A DNA stretch of 64,000 nt from Mangifera indica (Eukaryota > Streptophyta > Magnoliopsida > Sapindales > Anacardiaceae), in assembly GCF_011075055.1 (NCBI RefSeq), contig NC_058153.1:4340001-4404000 (forward strand). Reading direction: 5' to 3'. Of the stretch, positions 1 to 11,637 are shown piece by piece. A program made the translations under genes and the position numbers. Numbering within the stretch: position 1 is the first letter of the stretch; each line of letters starts with the position of its first letter. The notes beneath the pieces were generated by a model. The model was given only the letters and a program-made list of their open reading frames with translations, was not told the DNA's origin and ran no database searches.

Positions 1-569
1 AATTAGTTGCAACCTTACTCTCACTAGGAGTTTTACAAAGTATTATTTGAAGGAGATGTGCAAGGAATGTACAGAATTGAATAGGTAAGGATTTTGGCTC
101 TTCCATGAGGCTTTGTATCAGGGACCCTTTGTCTTGTGATTTGAATGAGAATGCAGATTCACATGATTTAATGAATTGCAGTTATTATTCAGAACATAAA
201 AATAGGTGCAGGGTTGTTGCACAAAAGTATAAACATTCGAAGTTCCTCATTGTAACCATAACCATCCCTTTATGGAGGAGAACTTCAGATACTAAAACAA
301 TGAGTTGCTTAAAGTTACTGCAGGTTTCATTTGCTAAAGGGGAATGATGAATTTGAGGTTTCATAAGCTTCCACTAATTTTATTTTTCAAAGTAAAAATT
401 AAACAAAGTCTAGCATGTAGTAGACTAGTTGATTTCCAGAGATACAAGTAAAACTTTGGAGGTCTGTAGTTTTAATAATACTTAAGCACTCAAGATTCCT
501 GAAGCCACAAGCATTATTGGGGCATTACAAGCCTGAAATTCACAGATCAACGCAGAGTCAACCTTCTCT
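1..569. other. Flank downstream of the DUF985 gene, no gene recognised
   Basis: The longest open frame here (105-347, plus, 80 codons) has no recognisable motif and biased, non-coding-like composition. The part nearest 569 is presumably the 3' UTR and terminator region of the minus-strand cupin gene whose stop lies at 570-572. Nothing else is supportable. Confidence 0.5.
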
Positions 570-2926
570 TTACTCCTCAAAGGTAAGCAGAGAGATGAGC
601 TGCTCATGCTTGGGAAAACGAGATATAAGATCAGCGCGCTTTGCTAACTCAAAGTCCTCAAACTGAAAGGCAGGTGCACAAGTGCAGCCGACGAGGGAAT
701 AGTGGCTCTCAGCATCCCTTGGTTCACCTTTGCTCACCACCCCATCTGAGGAAATCTGAAAATCCTTTGTTGGAAAAGCACCAAACCATACATTTGGAGG
801 CACTGCATACTGTGGTTGCTGATTGCTTCCAACAAGATCATTTCCAAGACATGTTAATTTAATTTGTCCATCTTTATCATCCAGTTCAATTACCTGAAGG
901 AAAATATATAATGTCAGAAAGATAGACAAGGTCAAACAAAACAGAAACATTGGCAAGAGGAAAACTGTTCTGCAAATCACAAAGTCTCTTCTCTGCAAAG
1001 GTCATTTTGTACTCACTATGTGTTTGCACAGGTTCAACCTATGAACTTTGTCAATTTCTGTCATTGTTTTAAGCTTAAGAATTACATTTCAAATAATCAC
1101 TGGCTTCAGGTAAGAAAAAGAAAATTCAAAACGAATTTTTTATCCATATATTTATTGTTTAAAAAGGAAATCTCCAATCAGTTCTTACATAAAAAGAAAT
1201 TGCAATAGTCATGCTGCACTGTTTATATTAAATATATTGTTCTTTTGTATATTTATTGTCCGTGGAATCCAAAGGTAGCTTTGGCAAATAGATATTCAAT
1301 TAACACAAGACCAAATTCAATTTAGGGGCTACAAGGTTGAGACAAAAGTAATCATGCCATTCAGTAGCCACACTGAAAGCTAGTTTATAACAAAGGCTCA
1401 TTCTTCATAGGGCTTGTACAGCCAGGCTATTTGGAAATGAGGCACTAAATTATAAATACGTCAAATAAAAATTATTTTGTCATGGAAACTAGGCTAGATA
1501 AGGCCAATGAGAGCACAACATGACCAGCGATCACAGAGAAATTTATTTTGTGATGGAAACCATGCTTAACAAGGACAATGAATATAAACTATTTCTAGCT
1601 ATCAAAGTACAGCCAGTATTATTCTTACTGTAAGAGGCTCTCCCACATAAAAATGCCAAGTCTCTGCACATGGTATCCGGTGAAGGCGTGACACACTGCC
1701 TGATGGCAGGAGGAAATATATATTTGTGCTGACAGGACGACCAACTTTATCTGTGAAAACATTAAGTCTTATTATTCAATTGGATTACAATTAAAAATCA
1801 TATTGTTTCTAAGAAAAACAGGCACCCAACCAAAAACCCCATTAAGATAAATAACTTAATTGTATTCCAACACTATATATAGTAGAATACAGGCATTATT
1901 ATAAATAAATTTATTTATTGAATAGATTCAAACTACCAAATCAAATGCATCTACATCCAACCAACTTTAAATCAATCAAAATACATTGGAAATAACATTC
2001 AAGAACAGCAGCATTTTATGAACGTTTTATCAATGAAATCACGGAAATACAAGGAAAATTCTATCAAGTTGTACTTTAATCCATAATTTTGAAGAAATAT
2101 CAGCAAATTTGAATGTACAGAATCAAATGATTAACTCTACGAAGCTGTAAACCTTAATTTCAACATAAAGGAAAATATAAGTTCCTCAAAATTTAAAATA
2201 AGATTTCAGTCAGTCTGTTATTTACTAGCTATACCGACCTAAAATGCACCCACCAATGACATGTAACTTTTGAAAAATTATAAATGACTAGGATACCACC
2301 CCAGCTTTTGACTTCAGAATCTATTGTGAGAAACTATGTATTCAAAAGCCAGTACAGAATCAGTATATGTATAATCAATGAATTACATACAACCTTTTAT
2401 CAAAAGAAAATTTAAAAACAAATTTCACGCAGGCTTACTTTGAAAATGATTTCCTAAGCACAGAAGACAAATAGCACATAAAAGAGGTCAACTTCCAACG
2501 ATACAAAGAATATACAATCAAGGATTACTGCGTAACTCTTCCAGTAATGTTAGAGGGGAGTCCTTGGATCAGAATAACTCGAAACATGATCCAAGGGCTG
2601 CCAATCCTCTGTCTATATAGAAGATAAGATAGTAGAACCCTAGGAATTAAACAAAAACTATTCCAAAACGAGTTAAAAAAAATCTATACCCAGATTAGTA
2701 AACCAGATATTTACTGGATTTGTCATATTATCATTTATGCCAAAAGAAAACAAGTCAAAAGTGAAAGAATAAAAGAAAGATTAAATTCATGAGAAGACTT
2801 ACACCGAGGAGGCAGTTGAGATTTGGAGAGAATAACAGAAGAATCTCTAAACGTTTCTGCGTAAAACCCACCTTCTGGGTGAGGTTTAAGGTTCAGTTTT
2901 GCAGCAATCTCTGACGCGGTAGCCAT
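570..2926 (-). CDS. DUF985 / cupin_5 family protein (RmlC-like), three exons
   Basis: Exons on the minus strand: 2803-2926, 1629-1750 and 570-893. They total 570 nt, coding 189 residues plus stop. Donors GTAAGT and GTAAGA and two CAG acceptors keep the frame. The start at 2926 gives MATASEIAAKLNLKPHPEGG, typical of the family; upstream in-frame ATGs exist but add a non-conserved extension. Exon 2 carries the cupin core (YFLLPSG, SRLHRI, ETWHFY) and exon 3 ends with VPPNVWFGAF, HYSLVGCTCAP and FQFEDFELA. The single-domain beta-barrel family is conserved in plants and bacteria, but its substrate is not established; plant members are annotated only as cupin-like. The length matches a normal single-domain member. 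Exons 1 and 2 lie in a duplicated block whose other copy is at 5162-7662. In Arabidopsis the homologue (At1g19130) neighbours COQ9, as here. I saw no lesion in this copy. Confidence 0.9.
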
Positions 2927-3882
2927 GGTAACGTTCGCTTTCTTCTCCTTCAACAACTTACATTCATTGTTTCTCCCTCCAGATCTAGTGTTAGACTTAA
3001 GAAGTTGAGTTGGTGACGGTGACGAATGATGGAGCCCACTGGTTTGAATTGAGCCCACTGGTTTGACCATTGACAAATCATTTTCTTTTCATTTCAATAA
3101 TCTGATGCCATTCGAAGACAATTAGAATGACTTTGTGGTTTTGTATAATCAGTCATAAAAATAGTCAATAAACCTAACCCTTCTGTTGAAATTCAATCAA
3201 ATAGCCAATTAGTTGATATTCTCGTCTAAACAGTTTCAAATCAGGATTTTTCAAGACAAATTGGACGTGTGTAACATTTATGTTACGAGATATTAACAAA
3301 ATTAGTAAAATATTGCTCTAGATTTAAATTTTTATTACTTCTATGAAACCTTCTAAATATTATGATTTCAATCAATCAATCATTCGATATTGTTTTAAAC
3401 TGATAGGTAGATATTACACATGTTTAACTTATTTAAAGAACTTGAAAGACTCTATTTGATACTGTTTTGATGAGAGTATCAATTACCTGATCTTTCAATC
3501 GAATTTTAGACAACTTCAAATTTTTTCTATCTAGCTTCTTTTTAATGAAAATCTATCATTTTAACATGCTTTGTACCATCATGTTAAATTGGATTAGGGA
3601 AATATTAAAAAAAAAAAAGTCTCTGCTACCTAAGATTTACCCTAAGTTTCTTATAAAATCTACGCGGCCAAAGGACTTATTCCCACTCAATGCGTTTTCA
3701 AAGTTTTATCTATGATATTTTAAAAATTCAAATATTTATTTATAAGTTGTTAATTTTAACCAAAATAAGAGATAAAATCATCATTTTATAACTAAACTCT
3801 AAAATCTAAGAATTTAATGATTCCCCCCCCCCCCCCCAATAGTTTAAACAACAAAGATTTTTTTCCTATCCAAAAATTTGAA
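1038..3882. repeat. Tandem duplication, copy 1
   Basis: This block aligns with 5162-7662 at roughly 97-99% identity by eye. It starts in intron 2 of the cupin gene (shared from CCTATGAACTTTG) and ends inside a MULE end at CCAAAAATTTGAA. Differences include about 360 bp present only here (roughly 3117-3480), a 17-bp tandem repeat near 3032-3065 (GAGCCCACTGGTTTGA twice) and a 15-C tract against 33 C in the other copy. Only the first 220 bp of the MULE (from GGCCAAAGG at 3666) is included, so the breakpoint fell inside that element. Confidence 0.9.
3823..3837. repeat. Poly-C tract (15 C)
   Basis: An uninterrupted run of 15 C within the MULE-derived end of duplication copy 1. The paralogous run at 7586-7618 has 33 C. 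Confidence 0.95.
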
Positions 3883-5161
3883 TCTGCCATGTTGTCAGTG
3901 GCAAAACTTAAGATCTCATGGTAGTTTTAGTCCACTCAACCACTTAACATTGTGAATTAGCTTGGCTACAATAAAAGCCCAAACTATGGAAGTTTAAGTC
4001 CAATATGTTGTTAGGCCCAATTTGTTTCTTTTTTATTTGTACAAAATATGAGCAATGCTACATATATATGTATATATATATATGTATATATGTATATGTA
4101 TATATATGTATATATGTATATATATATATATATACACTATTTAGATAAACAGATTATATGTCATCATATGATTAAGTAATTTTTAAATTTATTTTAAAAT
4201 TATTAAATCACATGATAACACATAATTTATATACCAAAAATATGTATGTATAATTTTATTAAAAAACTATTAGAGGTTATTTATTACAACTCCCTTTTGT
4301 CTTTCAATTCTGAATTTGGGATAAATGTGATGGAAGATTTCGAGTTGATGTTGTGAGTTGAGATTTGCAAGTATAAAGTAGTTTTCATCTCACTAAAATA
4401 GAAACTAAGGATAACAAAATATTTTTTCCCTAAAGATATCATAAAGAGTAATATTATATGTACAAACAAATCTTATTAATTTATCTATACAATTTGATGT
4501 AGTCAGATATAATTAAATGATTTTGAAGTAAGAGAAAAAATAAACCATCACATCTTCACATATAGACATATCAGTTTGTATATATATGTTTGTAAGATTT
4601 GTTTATAAATATAATTTATTCTATCACATATAATTCTTCATTTTCATTTAAATAATATATTCTCACCCTCAACATCCCTGTTTAATAATTTGAACCAAGA
4701 CTTCAAAAATAATTGCTAACATCTTTAATCATATGAAAAAAATAAAAATTTGTGAAGAAATATGTACAGGGAGTCAGTGACAAGTGACGATTGAATTCAC
4801 CAAATTTTTTTTTTTGGTAATATGTATTGGTTGGATGAGTAAATTCAAAGTCCGATAATCAAACTCATAGCCACTACACTAGATAAGTTAAAGTTTCAGG
4901 TAATTCATGCAAATTTTGATTTTTGTAATTTTTGTGTAAAACCTATCTAAGATGGCAAACAACTTAGAATTTTCAAGAACTAATCTAGTTCTAACAAACG
5001 TTAACATGTGAGATACTATCAACATCAAATCACAAAATGTTTATTAATTTTAATAAATCATAATAATAATGAATTTCTTTAGAATGCAAATCTTCAAATC
5101 ACATAGTTGCCATAGAATCCTAATTGGGAATGACAATTCTACCCTTTTAATCGGATTTTTC
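3883..5161. other. Filler DNA between the two duplication copies
   Basis: AT-rich sequence of 1279 bp between the duplicate blocks, with no counterpart beside either outer flank. It contains a mixed (TA)n/(TATG)n microsatellite at about 4062-4136 and no credible reading frame; the 61-codon minus frame at 4284-4469 looks random. It may be insertion or repair filler at the duplication junction, or a later transposon insertion. I recognise no termini. Confidence 0.55.
4062..4136. repeat. (TA)n / TATG microsatellite
   Basis: Alternating TA with interspersed TATG and GTATATA steps over about 75 bp, in the filler between duplicate blocks. Confidence 0.9.
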
Positions 5162-5752
5162 CCTATGAACTTTGTCAATTTCTGTCATTGTTTTAAGCTT
5201 AAGAATTACATTTCAAATAATCACTGGCTTCAGGTAAACAAAAGAAAATTCAAAACGAATTTTTTATCCATGTATTTATTGTTTAAAAAGGAAATCTCCA
5301 ATCAGTTCTTACATGAAAAGAAATTGCAAAAGTCATGCTGCACTGTTTATATTAAATGTATTGTTCTTTTGTATATTTATTGTCCGTGGAATCCAAAGGT
5401 AGCTTTGGCAAATAGATATTCAATTAACGCAAGACCAAATTCAATTTAGGGGCTACAAGGTTGAGACAAAACTAATCATGCCATTCAGTAGCCACACTGA
5501 AAGCCAGTTTATAACAAAGGACCATTCTTCATAGGGCTTGTACAGCCAGGCTATTTGGAAATGAGGCACTAAATTATATATACGTCAAATAAAAAATATT
5601 TTGTTATGGAAACTAGGCTAGATAAGGCCAATGAAAGCACAACATGACCAGCGATCACAGAGAAATTTATTTTGTGATGGAAACCATGCTTAACAGGGAC
5701 AATGAATATAAACTATTTCTAGCTATCAAAGTACAGCCAGTATTATTCTTAC

Positions 5753-7049
5753 TGTAAGAGGCTCTCCCGCATAAAAATGCCAAGTCTCTGCACATGGTAT
5801 CCGGTGAAGGCGTGACACACTGCCTGATGGTAGGAGGAAATATATATTTGTGCTGACAGGACGATCAACTTTATCTGTGAAAACATTAAGTCTTATTATT
5901 CAATTGGATTACAATTAAAAATCATATTGTTTCTAAGGAAAACAGGCACTCAACCAAAAACCCCATTAAGATAAATAACTTAATTGTATTCCAACACTAT
6001 ATATAGTAGAATACAGGCATTATTATAAATAAATTTATTTATTGAATAGATTCAAACTACCAAATCAAATGCATCTACATCCAACCAACTTTAAATCAAT
6101 CAAAATACATTGGAAATAACATTCAAGAACAGCAGCATTTTATGAACGTTTTATCAATGAAATCACGGAAATACAAGGAAAATTCTATCAAGTTGTACTT
6201 TAATCCATAATTTTGAAGAAATATCAGCAAATTTGAATGTACAGAATCAAATGATTAACTCTACGAAGCTGTAAACCTTAATTTCAACATAAAGGAAAAT
6301 ATAAGTTCCTCAAAATTTAAAATAAGATTTCAGTCAGTCTGTTATTTACTAGCTATACCGACCTAAAATGCACCCACCAATGACATGTAACTTTTGAAAA
6401 ATTATAAATGACTAGGATACCACCCCAGCTTTTGACTTCAGAATCTATTGTGAGAAACTATGTATTCAAAAGCCAGTACAGAATCAGTATATGTATAATC
6501 AATGAATTACATACAACCTTTTATCAAAAGAAAATTTAAAAACAAATTTCACGCAGGCTTACTTTGAAAATGATTTCTTAAGCACAGAAGACAAATAGCA
6601 CATAAAAGAGGTCAACTTCCAACGATACAAAGAATATACAATCAAGGATTACTGCGTAACTCTTCCAGTAATGTTAGAGGGGAGTCCTTGGATCAGAATA
6701 ACTCGAAACATGATCCAAGGGCTGCCAATCCTCTGTCTATATAGAAGATAAGATAGTAGAACCCTAGGAATTAAACAAAAACTATTCCAAAACGAGTTAA
6801 AAAAATCTATACCCAGATTAGTAAACCAGATATTTACTGGATTTGTCATATTATCATTTATGCCAAAAGAAAACAAGTCAAAAGTGAAAGAATAAAGGAA
6901 AGATTAAATTCATGAGAAGACTTACACCGAGGAGGCAGTTGAGATTTGGAAAGAATAACAGAAGAATCTCTAAACGTTTCTGCGTAAAACCCACCTTCTG
7001 GGTGAGGTTTAAGGTTCAGTTTTGCAGCAATCTCTGACGCGGTAGCCAT
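5753..7049 (-). pseudogene. 3'-truncated duplicate of the DUF985 cupin gene
   Basis: Exon 1 (6926-7049) and exon 2 (5753-5874) are present with intact ATG, donor and acceptor sites, and both are open. The last exon, which codes the conserved WFGAF and TCAPAF segments, is absent because the duplication began inside intron 2. Two replacements distinguish exon 2 from the complete copy: Asp for Gly in the KVGR stretch and Ala for Val in HFYVG. Without exon 3 it would make at most about 82 family residues, too little for a cupin barrel. Because the complete copy lies downstream on the same strand, a read-through transcript could in principle splice this exon 2 to the remaining exon 3; that is speculation. 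Confidence 0.85.
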
Positions 7050-7584
7050 GGTAACGTTCGCTTTCTTCTCCTTCAACAACTTACATTCATTGTTTCTCCC
7101 TCCAGATCTAGTGTTAGACTTAAGAAGTTGAGTAGGTGACGGTGACGAATGATGGAGCCCACTGGTTTGACCATTGACAAATCATTTTCTTTTCATTTCA
7201 ATAATCTGATGCCATTCGAAGACAATTAGAATGACAAGTTCATAGGTTACCTAATCTTTCAATCGAATCTTAGACAACTTCAAATTTTTTCTATCTAGCT
7301 TCTTTTCAATGAAAATCTATCATTTTAACATGCTTTGTACCATCATGTTAAATTGGATTAGGGAAATATTAAAAAAAAAAAGTCTCTGCTACCTAAGATT
7401 TACCCTAAGTTTCTTATAAAATCTACGCGGCCAAAGGACTTATTCCCACTCAATGCGTTTTCAAAGTTTTATCTATGATATTTTAAAAATTCAAATACCT
7501 ATTTATAAATTGTTAATTTTAACCAAAATAAGAGATAAAATCATCATTTTATAACTAAACTCTAAAATCTAAGAATTTAATGAT

Positions 7585-7585
<1 letters not shown>

Positions 7586-7618
<33 letters not shown>
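7586..7618. repeat. Poly-C tract (33 C)
   Basis: Thirty-three uninterrupted C residues inside the left inverted repeat of the MULE. The duplicate at 3823 has 15, so the tract has changed length since duplication, or assembly has mis-sized it. Confidence 0.95.
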
Positions 7619-8029
7619 ATAGTTTAAAAAACAAACATTTTTTTCCTATCCAAAAATTTGAAAATTTCACTTTTCCTCCTAAAGTTTTTTCTTCATTTTC
7701 CAACAATGGGAATCAAAAACCACAATCGATTAGCCATCTCAGCATCTTCTTCTTCGATTGTTGACCTTCCCATGGAAACAAGTTCGTCTAACAAGGACAA
7801 ACTGTCTTCTTTTGACAAAGAGACGAAGAACTCTTTGTCTGATGAATCTACTCAGGTGGGAAGGCCGATGACCCAAGGAAAAGATAATGGGTGGTCGACC
7901 AACAATGGTAGTGGATTCCCGTTGCAAAAGAATGAAGAAAAAACTTTAGAGGGAAAATGAATTTTTCAATCTTGTGAGTGAAAAAAATTATTAGTTTTTC
8001 AAACTACTGGAGAGAGAGGGGGGAATGAT

Positions 8030-8486
8030 ATAAACGCCTAGGGGAGAATGTTTTATTATTGAAATTTAAATACTACCTTAAAGATGTATTACTGAATATA
8101 AATTTATTATTATATTTGATAAAATTAGTATATATAAATAATTATTGTGTTTGACTAGAAGTAATAAAAAAATAAGAATATATTATTTTATTTATTATAT
8201 GAAAGATTGATAGGTATACAAAATATTTTTTATATTATTTATTATTTTAATTAAAAATTGAGGTGATTTTGTCCTAAAAATTTAATAAGTAAAGATAAAA
8301 AAACAATAATAATTAAGATTATCATGATAATCTTTTAATATCTCAGGTAAAGGTGAGGGGTAATTAGATTACCTCATATATTATCCTGTAATTTTTTATT
8401 ACTTTGTAAACCAAACAAAGTAATAAAAGTAATAAAAGATAAATTATTAAGAGAATTTTTAAATCTCCCAATCAGACAGACCCTTA
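8030..8486. mobile_element. Degenerate Tourist-like MITE nested in the MULE
   Basis: The sequence matches, with many changes, the better-kept Tourist at 38516-38994 in reverse orientation: GAATGTTTTATTATTG and ACCTTAAAGATG near the left, and TCCCAATCAGACAGACCC at the right. Boundaries are approximate. It sits next to the same MULE inverted-repeat sequence (TTAAACCCTAA) as the copy at 38.5 kb. Confidence 0.5.
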
Positions 8487-8646
8487 AAGTTTTAGGGTTT
8501 AATAATAAAATAACGATTTTATCTTCTATAACTAATATTTTTGATTAAAGTCAATAACTTATAAGTGGACGTTTAAATTTTTGAAACTTTGTGAGTGAGA
8601 CATTGAAAACGCATCAAAACTTGGGTGGTAATAAGTCCTTTAGGCC

Positions 8647-9415
8647 AATCCACGCTCCCAAAGTCTTTCCATTACTTCCCAATCTCTCACCGCTCTATTT
8701 ATAGGACAACTTAATTTGAGAACTCCATACAGTGCATCATCACCAACAAACCCAACCTACATTTATAAGAAAGGTGTTTGTTAATATGCGATCATATTAA
8801 AATTACCCATAAAAGATGATGAATGTACCTTCACCAAGCATAAAATCCATGATCATGCTCTGGAAATTTGGTGCAACTGATTGAGAAGGAAACGGTTGGT
8901 TGGTTACCAATTGCATACTTTTAATTTTTTTAATCACTTAATTATATGGTGATATATTATTTATTTATCTAATTATATACTAAAATACATGTACACAAAA
9001 TATTACTCAAAAGCATTACGGATTTAGTTCAAATGAGAAATATAAATAATAAAGTGACAATCATGAGAGCATGAGTAGAACTTTTACTGGAAGTTCGATT
9101 ATGATAATTTAATCCAGTTATATTGTCCATAAAGAATACAAACATTGTTGGGCGGCCTACAGATCGGCCAGAAAAAAATTAGGTTCAACCATGCAACAGC
9201 TACAGTGCTTTACGGTCTTCAGCCGCCGCCTGAATGGCAAACGACAGAATATGGAAGGAAATAGTCAATGCAAATTGAGCAATCAAAATACTGTCAACAC
9301 AAACAAAGCATCTCCTAATTTGAATTCCCCATCAGAAGCATTTACCTCGAGAAAGAACAATGGTTTCACCACAAGAGAGCAAAGTCTGGTACCTGTGAAA
9401 TAACTTAAATCATAG
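8647..9415. other. Intergenic, no gene recognised
   Basis: AT-rich sequence between the MULE and the 3' end of the COQ9 relic. The plus frame 9191-9403 has no recognisable motif. The 3' terminus of COQ9 should lie here but is not recognisable. Confidence 0.5.
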
Positions 9416-11637
9416 AAACCATCAAAGTTCATCTCTGAAAAATTAGCACCAACAGCTTCTGCCAAATATGTTGCCTGCAAAATATTTCACACAATAATTC
9501 AAAATTACTAATCAATATCTTATCAAAAGGCCATTATGGAGTAATATGGAACCTGGAACAGGAAGGAAGAGACATTAAATCTTGAATAGCCTTCTTCAGA
9601 TCAAAAGCATCTTTCACTCTACCATCCAAAAATATCCATGTGTCACAAAAATCCGGCAGAAAATGACAAATTACTAGATGAGAAACAATCAGGGTTTTAC
9701 TTGGGAATTTTTTTCTTTTTTCTGTGTGAATGCCATAGTTGACGGAGCCCCTTGATAAGTCTTGATTATACACATATTTATGTCCTTTTTTATAGGTTTG
9801 CTACTTCAATTTGAAAAAGAAGGTCTCTCTAAGGGCTTAAAATGTATCCTCTTTTGTTTTCTTGTAGGGGAAAGCAAAAAAGACAAATTAAAGTTTTTGC
9901 CTTAAAGAATCTTGATAATTAAAGCAGAGAGCAAAGAGAGAATGAGAAGAAAGGAGATTCCGTAATTTGGGAAGTAAAGGAGACTACAGCTAGCTAATTC
10001 ATGGCTTTGTAGTATCTTTGTTTATTTATAGTTAAAGATTGTTTGATTTCATGTTAAGTATGTATTACGATCATAACGTTATTTGAAGTCCAGCCAACTT
10101 TTAATAGATCTGTTTCATGTGATTGAGGTCAAGAGGTGATGTTGCATGAGTACTCAATAGTCATAGGCACAATTGGAAAAAAGTCAAGCAAAGATGACAT
10201 CTCATTAAGTTTCAGCTCGTATACTGCAAAAATAAAAAAAATTAAATTTAAAAAAAAAAAAAAAAAGCAAACCTGGGGTACTACCGGTCAGCATGTAAAT
10301 CTCAGTTGTTGAGTATAGTCCTCCAAGGATAGTGCGCTTGACATACCAATCTATATCAGAGGCCTCATCACCAGGAGCATGCCAAATCCCATCAACCAAC
10401 ATTGCTCACTGCTTAAAACTTGTGGAAACATTCAAGGGTTGGGCCTGGAGAGGGGAATAGCAGATCTACAAGGAGTTAAAACTCCACCTAAAGCTAGCAC
10501 TTTTACCAAAAAAAGGGGCAAAATAATTGGTACTTGGATGCTAAGAGCTTGTGGCCACTTTGAAATGTAGGGTGCTTGCATTTCCAGACTAATTTTGATG
10601 AGCTTGGAGATGCACTGACTTGGAATCAAGTTCTGTAAATCCTCTCCTGAATCAATTCTATCGATAAGCCTTTGTAGCCAATCATCCATGAAATACTGAA
10701 CAGGTAGATAGATAAAAAGAAGTCACTTTTAAAGTAAAATGACTTTTTGAGCTGAAACCGGGCAGTGCAACTAAGCATGTTTGATTGAAATCACTGCATG
10801 TCTAGACTGATCAATGAAACAGTACCTTCAAGATCAAAAACATAAATGCATTAGAATCTAAAGTTTTATATCGATTCAATGACACGGCTAAGAACGTGCT
10901 CAAAAGTAGCCTACAGATATGAAACCAATAAACCATTAAAGCTCAATTAAGTCCAACGCTTAAGAATTATGATAACTCCCAAAAGCCCCACCCCTTTTTT
11001 CCAAATTTTTATGTCTAGCAAAAGCATGGCAATCAAATTAGCATCAAATTATATAAAAAATCACTACCAAAAATTACATAGCATTTCAACAGAATCCAAA
11101 ATTGCAGAAAATTTTCATAAATTAAGGCGGAATAGATGAAAAAAAAAAACCTCAACAAGTGCAGCTTCTTTTCTAGGGAAAGATCCAATGATGGCAGGAG
11201 AAACGCCGACTACTCTTGCTCCTGCAATCATAGCCGCTTCAGTCCATCCCAACCTGTACGTTATACACATTCTTAATATATATATCTCGAATTATTATTC
11301 GGAGAATTAAATTTGAAACATTAGAAACACAGACGACGTGTGGCAGGGAGGCCTCAAGTAGTCGCGCTTGCTCGTCTTGGTAGTCGACAGCTGGTCTCTG
11401 CCACTTAAATCGTCGAGCTTCCTCCGCCACAGACAAATACGAAGTAGAAGAATCAGAAACATTAGGGATTCGAAGGCTTGGAGGTTGATTAGGGACTGAA
11501 TGAGAATCAACTGAAGTAGTTAAGAAAGGGTAAGAGCTAATGATCTTCCGAGGATTCGGGAGCAACCCCATATGGACTTTGCTAATATTACCCGAGGTGG
11601 CACCGTATACAAGGCTCTTCGCCGCCGTTCTGTACAT
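9416..11637 (-). pseudogene. COQ9: Ubiquinone biosynthesis protein COQ9, mitochondrial (decayed copy)
   Basis: Minus-strand exons recognisable by family motifs: exon 1 about 11335-11637 (mitochondrial-type leader, then YQDEQARLLEASLPHV); exon 2 11151-11253 (LGWTEAAMIAGAR, FPRKEAALVE); exon 3 10534-10695 (YFMDDWLQRLIDRIDSGEDL, EMQAPYISKWPQAL); exon 4 10285-10444 (PLNVSTSFKQ, stop, AMLVDGIWHAPGDE); exon 5 about 9582-9673 (FCDTWIFLDGRVKDAFDLKK); exon 6 near 9474 (YLAEAVGA). COQ9 is a lipid-binding partner of COQ7 in coenzyme Q synthesis in the mitochondrial matrix. Lesions: TGA at 10406-10408 where relatives have Arg; no GT donor in frame after exon 1; no GT donor after KKAIQ of exon 5; and a C-terminus unlike the family after VGAN. 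With several independent defects a pseudogene is much more likely than a functional gene. Position beside the DUF985 gene matches Arabidopsis At1g19140. Confidence 0.8.

Larger units (their letters stand above)
5162..7662. repeat. Tandem duplication, copy 2
   Basis: The counterpart of 1038-3882. The left edge joins filler at TTTTCCCTATGAAC. On the right the homology stops at 7662, but the MULE that copy 1 truncates continues here to 8646. The pattern fits a direct tandem duplication: copy 1 keeps the original left flank (exon 3) and copy 2 keeps the original right flank (complete MULE). Confidence 0.9.
7429..8646. mobile_element. Non-autonomous Mutator-like element, 1218 bp
   Basis: The ends are inverted repeats starting GGCCAAAGGACTTATT on the left and, read inward from the right, GGCCTAAAGGACTTATT. 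Similarity continues for about 170 bp (ATGCGTTTTCAAAGTTT, then AGATAAAATCATCATTTTA). Flanks AATCTACGC and AATCCACGC form a 9-bp target-site duplication with one mismatch, as expected for Mutator elements. There is no transposase. The interior is a GC-richer segment with a 100-codon plus-strand frame (7658-7960), rich in Ser and Lys and unlike any family I know. It resembles the cargo of a Pack-MULE but no parent gene is recognised. A 33-C run (7586-7618) and a relic Tourist element (about 8030-8486) lie inside. Confidence 0.75.

Noticed and set aside
641..862. 73-codon plus frame
   Set aside because: Antisense to the conserved exon 3 of the DUF985 gene.
7658..7960. 100-codon frame as a host gene
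   Set aside because: It lies wholly inside a non-autonomous MULE, starts in the inverted-repeat arm and has no known motif; kept only as possible MULE cargo.
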